Below are positions 57,401 through 64,000 of a DNA stretch of 64,000 bases, piece by piece. The notes beneath the pieces are model-generated. The model worked only from the letters and a program-made list of their open reading frames with translations. It was not told the origin of the DNA and ran no database searches. This DNA is from Calliopum simillimum (lineage: Eukaryota > Arthropoda > Insecta > Diptera > Lauxaniidae). The first letter of the stretch is position 1, and each line of letters starts with the position of its first letter. The translations under genes were made by a program, and so were the position numbers. The stretch is from assembly GCA_951812925.1 (NCBI GenBank), contig OX638368.1, positions 2,728,001 through 2,792,000 on the forward strand. Reading direction: 5' to 3'.

Positions 57401-59687
57401 TTAAATCATTCTATTAATATACTCTTTTTATTTATGTATACTTTGTTTAAATTAAAAGTAGTTGAAACTTTTTGAATATATAATATATGTACTCATTTTC
57501 TAAGAAAAAATTAAGTTACACCTCAATCAATTTTTTTGCTTATGGTAAAAATATTACTATTTGTACTTTGGTATCGTCATTGGGCAGGGTTGGAAATCAA
57601 ACCGGATCGGGAGGGAATTCTTTTTATTATGGACAGAAGGGGTCGTGCAACAGGGGAGGCATTTGTTCAGTTTGAAAGCCACGAAGACACTGAACAGGCA
57701 CTGGGACGTAATCGGGAAAAAATTGGGCACAGGTGGGTTGTTGTCTTATACATTTGATTATTTTATATACATACTTGGTAAGAAAAACACAAATGTTTAG
57801 TTTTACAAATTTTTTTCTGGATTTGAATTCTTCTTTTTACAGGATTTAAATGAAGCAACATGAAATTTAATTTAGATCGGGAAATACTTTGAATCATAGC
57901 ATATTTTTCCAATTTTATATTTTTAGATGTAGGGGCAATGGGCAATATGTTTTTATTTATAGACAATATTTCGAAAAAAAATATTAAAAATTTTGTAAAA
58001 CTTGTTGATGCTATTATCTACTAACAGCAAATACTCTAATAATAAATTAATCCATAAAATTTAAATTAAATAATACAACTACAATATTTCCCTACAGCTC
58101 ACATTGACAAAAAACAAGCTTCCTTATTTGCTTGCTAACAAATTCAACCCACTTGACAGCATAATACCACTGCTCATATTTTCCATCTCCCCATGGTTGT
58201 ATAATATTGATAAAGTTCTTCCATAATGTGGCAAGTGATAAAAGCAGAAAAAAATTAAATTTAAAAACAACTCAAAATTTATCTTGGTTGGTATCCCATT
58301 CAAAATTTGCTAATTTATGAAAATACAATTTCAAATAAATATTCTGCGTGTTCTCAAAAAGTTTTCCAATTAAATTTAAATGTTGTATTCATCATATATC
58401 AATCACTACAGAGTGTGTTTTTTGTAGTTACTCGCTCATTCTTTCTAATCAACGATGTGGACTACGATTGACATATTTTGGGCATTGAAGAACTAAACGA
58501 AAGTTCTATATTGTTCATTATAGTTCTATACTAATGCTAATCTTAACTTTGTATTTCTTTGTATGCAGATATATTGAAATATTTCGTAGCTCTATTGCTG
58601 AATTGAGACGTGCTTCTACCGGTAATGGACGTCCAGGCCCATATGATCTTAAGGATCGCGGCAGTAATCGTGGTGGTAACTTCGGCGGTAGTGGCGGCGG
58701 TGGCAGCGGCTTCGGTGGTGCCCGTAATAATATGCGCGGCGGCGGAGGTTTGTTATTTTGTTTTCTACTGGATGATACATCAAAACAATGATGCTCATGT
58801 CCTCTATTGATACAGATTGGAATAATGGTGGTTTTGGTGTCGGCGCTAACAACACATTGGGCTTTAATGCGCTAAGTGGCTTTAGCAACTCTGGAAATTT
58901 TGGCAACGCCGGCGGTGGCTTTGGTGGTAATAGTGGAAATTTCGGCAACAATGGAAACTTCGGCAACAATGGCGGTGGTGGATTTGGCGGCAATAACCGT
59001 TTTAATGGTCCAAATAATGGCGGCGGAAATTTCTCGAGTGATTTTGGAGACTTTGGCAATTTCGGGAATAATCGTAGCAATTTCAACAATAGCGGTTCAA
59101 ACGATTTTACTGATGATAATAGTTTTGGAAATCGTGGCAACAGTAATGGTTCAAATTTCGGTACTGGTGGAAATTTCGGAAACCTTGGTAATTTTGGTAA
59201 CTTCGGCAATGGTGGCAACATGGGTGCTGGTGGTAGTGGTGGTTTTAATTCCAACATGGGTAGCAACAGCGGCGGAGGTAATTTTGGTCCGATTGGTGGC
59301 GGACGCAGCGATAACGAATACTTTTCGGTGCATATGCGAGGATTACCATATTCATCATATGAAAACGATGTTTTCAAGGTAAAGTAATCAAACATTTGAA
59401 AACTACATATAATAAAAGCATCATAACATAAACGTTCCTCATTGCAGTTCTTCGATCCCATTCGACCAGCTAATGTCCGCATTAATTTCAACAAAAAAGG
59501 ACTTCATGGTGGCACAGCTGATGTTTACTTTGATACTTATGAAGATGCACAGCTTGCTATGAAACGTCACAAAGAGCAAATGGGAAACCGGTATATTGAA
59601 CTATTTTTTGATGGCAAAGTCCGAGCAGGTGGAAACAACAACAGTAATAATAACGCATCTAACAATACTTTCTCCCGTCGTATTTAA
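51401..59687 (+). CDS. glo: glorund, hnRNP F/H-type RNA-binding protein
   Basis: Binds G-tracts and structured RNA; in Drosophila, glorund represses nanos mRNA translation and affects splicing. Six coding exons: 51401-51818, 51879-52007, 57588-57732, 58569-58747, 58816-59378 and 59448-59687. They sum to 1674 nt (557 residues). Acidic, Q/D-rich N terminus (residues 1-70); qRRM1 (SYIRLRGLPWSATHQEILDF, TGEAFVHLANPADVEEA); qRRM2 (YVVKLRGLPYACTEQQIEEF, then ILFIMDRRGRATGEAFVQFE). A Gly/Asn/Phe-rich low-complexity region follows (FGNNGNFGNNGGGGFGG type, mostly exon 5). qRRM3 is split between exons 5 and 6 (YFSVHMRGLPYSSYENDVFK, then FFDPIRPANVRINFNKKG). It ends NNTFSRRI. Intron 2 (5.6 kb) contains a mariner derivative, non-LTR debris and a Tc1 palindrome. 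Start chosen at the ATG after the acceptor at 51392. Confidence 0.95.
52208..52903 (-). mobile_element. Internally deleted mariner (Mos1/mauritiana-like)
   Basis: Perfect TIRs of about 29 bp ('ttgggtgtacaacttaaaaa' plus 'ccggaattt') flanked by TA. The minus strand still encodes the transposase start (MNNFESWRKRQHLREVLLG, ESSCREWFRRFKSGYFDVED), then jumps to the C-terminal half (PGGQTINAQLYRQQLIRL) and FHHDNARPRS. About 45% of a normal 1.28-kb mariner is missing, including the first catalytic Asp region. It is non-autonomous but has good ends; inserted in glorund intron 2. Confidence 0.9.
53230..54190 (+). pseudogene. Jockey-like non-LTR retrotransposon remnant
   Basis: Broken frames recall a Jockey-type reverse transcriptase: 'FGEGVGRLLLP', 'TDHQHGFRQNHSTTTAL'-like DNA around 53600-53660, then 'ISNYAALIWWNKLQSRQNSA' near 53855 and a zinc-knuckle-like 'DRCPLCRGSPHDT' with 'HIVEGT' near 53965-54030. 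Many stops and shifts. Ends with a tail of 'caacaacaac'. Lies in glorund intron 2, sense orientation. Confidence 0.65.
54191..54610. other. glorund intron 2 sequence, nothing recognised
   Basis: AT-rich intronic DNA with no ORF, RNA or repeat that I can define. Confidence 0.45.
54614..54780 (+). repeat. Possible tRNA-derived SINE head
   Basis: 'tagcgcagtcc' at about 54623 resembles a polymerase III A box and 'agttcaatcccgg' at about 54688 a B box. The spacing is longer than in a tRNA and no cloverleaf is evident, so a SINE head is more likely than a tRNA gene. The downstream 3' part is not defined. Confidence 0.35.
54789..57000. repeat. Second copy of the 12136-12840 composite repeat, interrupted
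   Basis: 54789-55115 matches 12141-12592 almost exactly (including the 'ccgggccagctagttctaaa' Helitron-like end) but lacks two internal segments. One deletion is between short 'atatcaa' repeats; the other lies just before 'ttttttcgactta'. The match continues at 56743-57000 with the RTE-like 3' fragment (minus frame, VTLSGNHTAKFVARLLSGID in another frame). The 1627-bp interruption is the Tc1 palindrome at 55116-56742. Confidence 0.85.
55116..56742. mobile_element. Tc1-like palindrome: two transposase 5' halves head to head
   Basis: Flanked by TA (55114-55115, 56743-56744). Both ends start CAGTGGCTCACAAAAGTATT. The left arm (55116 to about 55870) and right arm (about 55985-56742) are almost perfect inverted copies. 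Each encodes the N-terminal part of a Tc1 transposase (ILRKTKIQPRTSAVDITRSL, then NISDETDR and SKTNRKKRL in the left arm or AKRKNSLEFAKKQ in the right). The catalytic DDE region is absent from both. Total 1627 bp, centre about 110 bp. A non-autonomous foldback derivative with intact ends; located in glorund intron 2. Confidence 0.92.
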
Positions 59688-59840
59688 ACTTAATACGTAA
59701 TATTAAGACATAAAATCCAATTTCAAATATTACATTATTCATGTAAAGCTCTAAGTTAATAATACCCTCCAGCTTAATTCAACATTTCTTTCGTTGACTT
59801 AATTTAAAATAAAGTAACAAGTAATTTTTCGATGTTATTG
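59688..59840 (+). terminator. glo: glorund 3' UTR and poly(A) signal
   Basis: After the TAA at 59685-59687 the sequence is AT-rich, and 'aaaataaagtaac' at about 59807 supplies a canonical AATAAA. A longer alternative 3' end cannot be excluded. Confidence 0.55.
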
Positions 59841-61009
59841 TCCGAAACCTATTAATAATCGCAAATTGGAAGAAACTACGCTGTTTTTTAACAAGTTTGC
59901 AAATATTGAAGCCAACTATTTAATTATTTTGTTTCACTTTTTTTTCTTCACTTGCAAATTTAAAAAAAACGGGACGGTCTTAAGTATATAATAAAAAATG
60001 TGGGAGGAATACACTATTTTAGTATTAATTTTTAATGCTAAACTACAACCATTTGGAGAAATTTAATACTTAAAAGGACTTTTAAAAGTATTTCATTACT
60101 ATTCAGCAAAGGTTTTTTTAAGATAATCATTGCTTGACACTAGTATTAACAATTAATGAACACTCAAATGTTATACTTAAAGTAAATAAAATCATACGTC
60201 TTTAAAATTAAACTAAACATTTTTGTTGTCATTTACTGAGGAAACGGTAGGTATTTGTTTTAATAATTTATTAGAGTAAAAACAGAAATAATAGAGTTAA
60301 GACTTTTTCCTTAGGCTTTTTTCCCTCTTGTATATCCAGATATCAATTAAAGCTTGTTGATAGTGCCCCATGGATGTTTTTCTCATGTGCATCTATATAT
60401 TCTTCGTTTTGACCATGAACCTTCGGGTGATATTCTTCTAGGAAATGAAACAAATAAAGCTTGTTGATAGTGCGCCATAGATCTTTTCCCTGCAGTATAC
60501 CTAGATATTCTTCGTTTTGACTATGAAGTTTTTGGGTGTTCCAGAAAACCATAATTTCCGCCGTAGATGTTTGCCTCTAGTATACCTAGATATCGGGTGT
60601 ACCAGAAAATTATTAAAATGGTATTCACGTTCTTCATCTACCTATGAAATTTCGGCCTCGAAATTTTACACCAAATGCGCCCAAAGAAATATTGCAAAAC
60701 CTTGTAGATAGCTATGAAAAGTTGATGACAAAAAATGCTCATAGGTTCCTTTCAGTTAGGAAGGTACACCATTAGACAAAAAATAGGTGAATCTGTACAA
60801 AAAGGTGTGGCATTTCCCATAAAGTAAACAAATTTTAGCACTAAAGTAAGAAATCAATGTATGTAAAGATCTGATACACAGTCAAAATAGCAGAAACAAG
60901 ATTTAATAAAATAAAGATACGAGTGAGTAAACCTGGTGAAACCTGCCAAAATTGGTTTTATTGCTTTTATTTCCACTTGAAGGAGTCACGCTATCTATAG
61001 TTTGCACTT
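59841..61009. other. Intergenic sequence with a degenerate internal repeat
   Basis: Between 60340 and 60610 a unit with 'aagcttgttgatagtgc' and 'atattcttcgttttgac' is repeated two to three times at about 110-bp spacing (60350, 60459; 60400, 60509). No gene supported. It would include the 3' UTR of the minus-strand gene ending at 61010. Confidence 0.4.
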
Positions 61010-63131
61010 CTACTGCTGCTGCTGATCTTCGCTCTGTGATTTTCCATGAAAACTGTTCAGCACGTTTATCTGCCTCCAATTTGAGCTTAAAACTCCGCTC
61101 GCTAAAAGTTTGGGAACAAGTCAAGCGTTGCTCCCAAAGCCAAATTTTTTTTTTTTTTTGCCAAAATATGGCTTTGGAAATTATTTACAACAACAACAGC
61201 AAAAACAAAAAGTGTCGCTCAGGTCTGGTTTCAGAGATATAGCAATCGGAAGATCGGGATATAGCTTTTATGGAAACAAGTATAAGTTCTGATTCCCTTG
61301 ATGGATATCAAAAATTTTGGTGTCATATGAAAGGTATTATAATTAGCTACCAAATTGGTGGACAAACAATTTAAATTCGAGTTTTCGGTTTCGATATATG
61401 GCGATTTTAAGATAATTTTGACCAGGTTTTTTTTTAAAAAACACTATTTTTTCCAAAAAACGTCTCATCAATCCATAATTTTAGTAACAATATATGAAAG
61501 GCCAATCTATTTTCTTTTATTAACTATGCCATTTGTATCTGATTTCCTATATTTGTAAGGTTTTAAAAAAAAAAAAAAAATAAATAAAGTAGAAGAATTA
61601 AAATTTGTATTTTATTTTATAAGATGTCTTCATCTACAACATTATCATCATCATCGTTCTCTGCTTCATAGGAAACAACTTTATGCAATTCTCCCTCATA
61701 TTAAAAAAAATCCTTCATTGGCTCAACCCCCTCTGCTTTTCACTTTTTAGGGAACATGCAATTTGCAATATATCCTTCGTAAAATCGTTTTCTTCTGTTA
61801 AATATATGCAAAGCGTTTTTGACATATCGCCACAGACCCTCAATCGTATTTGTCTGGTCATCAGTTACTGCATCTTTAAAAGAAATTGAGTGGTTCACCG
61901 TAAGGGGTTAAGACCTTCTTTTTGTAATCAGTTATATAACCTGACTGAATGATGTGGAAATATATCCAAAAAAGAAAGCGCCGCCGGCGAAAAATTGTTA
62001 TTAAAAATTTCACGCGAATTTTTCTCTTTTGTAATAAAAAGTAGTGGTGTTGTTGATAGTGATGTTGTTGTTGTTGTTGTTAGTAGAAGTTTTGTTGTTT
62101 TGCTATTGTTGTTGATGTTGTTGTTGTTTTTGTCAGTAGTGTTGTTGTTTTGTTAGTGTTGTTGTGTTGTTCTTGTTGTTGCTGTTGTTGTTGTTGTTAG
62201 TGTTGTTGTTGTTATTGTTGTGGATAGTGGTGTCATTGTATTTGTTAGTGGTGGTGTTGTTGTTGTTATTGTAACGGCTCGAACGCCAGGCCAGATATTG
62301 TCGTCAAGGTTGCTATTCCTGGCCTCCCAATAAGATGGTCTCTCTGAGACATTGTTGTTGTTGTTAGTGGTGGTGCTGTTGTTGTTTTTTGTTAGCGCTG
62401 TTTTTGTTAGTGGTGGTGTTGTTCTTGTAATATTTGCTAAATTTCATGAAAATTTCTTTAGTTTTATTTTTGTTTTTCTATAAAAAATGCCCTAATAAAG
62501 CAAATTCAGCTTTAAATGGAATACCTTATGAAGGAAAATAGATAAGGCTTTCATATTTTGTTACTTTAGCTATAGGTTATTAAGGTATTTTTTTAATTTA
62601 TAATAGTTTTTAAGTAAAAAACTGGTCAACATTTTTGCAAAATCACCATTTCTTGAAAACCATAGCTTGGATTTAAAACTTTTTCGGAATAGTTTTGTAG
62701 CCAGTTAAAATATCTTTCATATAAAATCAATATTTATGAAATTCATCAAGGGATTCAGAACTTATATTGGTTTTTATAAAAGCTATATCCCGATCTTTCA
62801 ATGACCATATCTCCAAAACTAGGTCCGAGCGACACTTTTTGATTAAGCATTTTTTGTAAGAATTATAACTTTAACAAGAAAAGCTTGTTTAAAACCAAAT
62901 TGGGTTCTGGGAGCAACGCTTGACTTAAGCCAAAGTTTGTATGGTCTTTGCTCCTTTCTCAGTGGAATTTTTTAACATTGAAAGATTTGTCATCAGCGTC
63001 ATCCAGAAAGTTTCGTGTGAACTCAATCTATAGTAATAATTAAACGTATAATAATCTCTTTACCTACTTTATCATCAATGGGTACGGGTCCAACTTGCCA
63101 TTCAAATTCAGCAAATTTCTCTTTACGATAT
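61010..63131 (-). CDS. Last exons of an unrecognised minus-strand gene
   Basis: Two exons join in phase: an upstream one ending at 63064 (donor GTAAAG) that reads EKFAEFEWQVGPVPIDDKV, and a terminal one from 61101 (acceptor 'ccaaacttttag') reading ASGVLSSNWRQINVLNSFHG and KSQSEDQQQQ, with TAG at 61012-61010. I do not recognise the protein. The intron is filled by foldback-like element 3. Upstream, the exon frame runs into the 206-bp MITE at 63131-63336. Without that insertion the frame would continue as HYYDLFYYYRK to a possible acceptor near 63370, so the MITE may have broken the exon; alternatively the exon begins at the AG near 63121 and the MITE is intronic. The gene or fragment is probably real, but its extent is uncertain. 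Confidence 0.4.
61118..62925. mobile_element. Foldback-like element 3 with GTT-rich core
   Basis: Ends 'aagtcaagcgttgctccc' and its exact complement ('gggagcaacgcttgactt'). The inverted arms (about 61140-61340 and 62690-62900) share the family core ('agcaatcggaagatcgggat' left; 'tatatcccgatctttcaatg' right). The core contains AT-rich DNA and the microsatellite at 62045-62420. It sits in the last intron of the minus-strand gene 61010-63131. Confidence 0.75.
62045..62420. repeat. Degenerate (GTT)n microsatellite
   Basis: Long tract of gtt/ttg with scattered 'agtggtg' interruptions, broken by a 70-bp non-repetitive segment at about 62275-62350. Part of the core of foldback-like element 3. Confidence 0.9.
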
Positions 63132-63336
63132 TTTTATTTGAAATTTTTGATTTTTATTATTAAATTAGCTCAAAATCAAAATACGTCGAAATTTCTCCAT
63201 GTACGTGAAAAATTCTCCATGTACGTCAAAATTTTTTGGAGAATTTTTGACGTATATGGAGAATTTTTTATTTTAATCAGCTGATTTTGATTTTGAGCTA
63301 ATTTAATAATAAAAATCAAAAAATTTCAAATAAAAA
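63131..63336. mobile_element. 206-bp MITE with TA flanks
   Basis: Inverted arms: left 'tttttatttgaaatttttga' through 'ttagctcaaaatcaaaat', right the near-complement ending 'tttcaaataaaaa'. TA flanks both sides (63129-63130, 63337-63338). The centre holds a second small inverted pair ('tctccatgtacgt'/'acgtatatggaga'). TA target use suggests mobilisation by a Tc1/mariner transposase. Confidence 0.75.
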
Positions 63337-63390
63337 TAATAGTAAAAAAGGTCATAGTAATGCTGCTAAAATGCATTTTATTGATTGCAG

Positions 63391-63771
63391 GGTAAACTAT
63401 GCGATAAGTGGTCCCAAATTACAAAAGCGGCAATTGCCGAGTCGGTTTTGAATTTCGTAATCCAGAAAATTGTATTAGCAAGTCTTTGTGTATTAGATCG
63501 TGATCATGTGGAGAAGCTTTCGTCAGGCCAATGGTCCAAAGTTTCCGAAACGCGTCCAATGTGCACAAATCATGATGACGGTGAAACTGCGGCTATAATT
63601 CAATGCGAAACTTGTGGTTCTTTGTGTGGTGATTGTGATCGCTTTTTACATTTAAATCGCAGAACAAGCAACCACAAGCGAACGGTATGAGTTTGTGATT
63701 TTTACAATCAACAGAAGATTACTTAAGTGCTTTCTATTTCTAAGGTTTGCAAGGAGGAAGAGGAAGCCATA
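63391..63771 (+). pseudogene. highwire/MYCBP2-like exon fragment
   Basis: Exon 63391-63684 (acceptor 'ttgattgcag', donor GTATGA) reads GKLCDKWSQITKAAIAESVL and VIQKIVLASLCVLD. It continues with the cysteine-rich segment CTNHDDGETAAIIQCETCGS and LCGDCDRFLHLNRRTSNHKR. A second piece from 63745 continues VCKEEEEAI. This matches the region before the C-terminal RING of the giant neuronal E3 ligase highwire/MYCBP2. After EEEAI the expected 'HE.CGRTKLFWL' block is absent and the frame stops within 10 codons. No other exon of this more than 4000-residue protein is visible upstream, where glorund and mobile elements lie. Either an isolated broken duplicate or two exons of the true gene split by very long introns. 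A duplicate is favoured. Confidence 0.55.
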
Positions 63772-64000
63772 GTTTTAACACTGTGCTTGGTCTTTTAAGC
63801 TGGATCATTTCATTATCACTGCTGCAAAACTGTGCTGGAGTGGCAGGGTTGGACAGTCGCACAACAACAAAGTAGCTTCAATCCTAAAAACACAACGGCC
63901 AACTTTGATGAAAGCTAATATCCTAAAGTTGTATATCGACGCCGCAACAATTCAACAAGTGAAGGAGATGGCTCCCTATTAATATGTTATCCATCGGATT
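63772..64000. other. Window edge, no feature recognised
   Basis: No continuation of the highwire-like coding sequence is visible. It contains one 'caacaacaaag' tract and no complete element. Confidence 0.4.

Noticed and set aside
58649..59494. 281-codon proline/leucine-rich ORF on the minus strand
   Set aside because: It is the antisense shadow of the Gly/Asn-rich low-complexity region of glorund; the plus-strand frame has splice sites and qRRM motifs.
60343..60552. Minus-strand ORF with repeated QNEEY segments
   Set aside because: Reflects a local DNA duplication in intergenic sequence; no splice support or recognised domain.
60903..61124. Minus-strand frame ERSFKLKLEADKRAEQFSWK
   Set aside because: Phase does not match the upstream exon ending IDDKV; the alternative frame (SGVLSSNWRQINVLN) fits the splice phase and ends in a stop.

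Overview
This window is nuclear DNA of an insect, almost certainly a higher (brachyceran) fly. It is AT-rich, with spliced genes whose closest relatives are fly proteins, introns of about 55-80 bp next to multi-kb introns filled with transposons, and a dense load of MITEs, inverted-repeat elements and retrotransposon remnants. An intact DD41D ('rosa'-type) mariner, a group first described from the tephritid Ceratitis rosa, makes a tephritid fruit fly the best guess; this is inference, not proof.

Genes I can support, left to right: the 3' six coding exons of roadkill/SPOP (+, 756-8559); Orc2 (-, 17915-20602, four exons); a small unrecognised spliced gene (-, 26668-27574); a broken fragment of neosin/NCOA5 with a 169-bp tandem duplication (+, about 30083-30685); an ACOT9-type acyl-CoA thioesterase (-, 34618-38152, 5' end unresolved) lying head to head with a two-exon C1D/Rrp47 homologue (+, 38957-42517); an intronless, divergent GAPDH (-, 43153-44169) just behind the last two exons of an unrecognised minus-strand gene (44348-44712); glorund, the fly hnRNP F/H (+, non-coding exon near 47540-47761, coding 51401-59687); the last exons of another unrecognised minus-strand gene (61010 to about 63130); and a highwire/MYCBP2-like exon fragment (+, 63391 onward) that seems to break off.

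The rest is mostly mobile DNA. Highlights are a complete rosa mariner (45832-47135), an internally deleted second mariner with near-perfect ends (52208-52903), a 1.6-kb palindrome made of two head-to-head Tc1 5' halves (55116-56742) whose empty target site is also present in the window (12591), three related long-inverted-repeat (foldback-like) elements with different cores (31901-32936, 48784-50556, 61118-62925), several nested MITEs including a three-layer stack inside a roadkill intron, and two unrelated MITEs that both sit between AATT copies. Non-LTR remnants (RTE-like at 12.6 and 56.8 kb, Jockey/CR1-like at 41.7 and 53.6 kb) are all dead.

The genes do not form a pathway. They are unrelated housekeeping or regulatory genes (ubiquitin-ligase adaptor, replication origin binding, lipid metabolism, RNA processing, glycolysis, RNA binding) separated and interrupted by transposons. 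No CRISPR, rRNA or intact tRNA gene was seen. All splice sites were read by eye; models whose exon lengths sum to a multiple of three (roadkill, Orc2, C1D, glorund, the small gene) are the most trustworthy.
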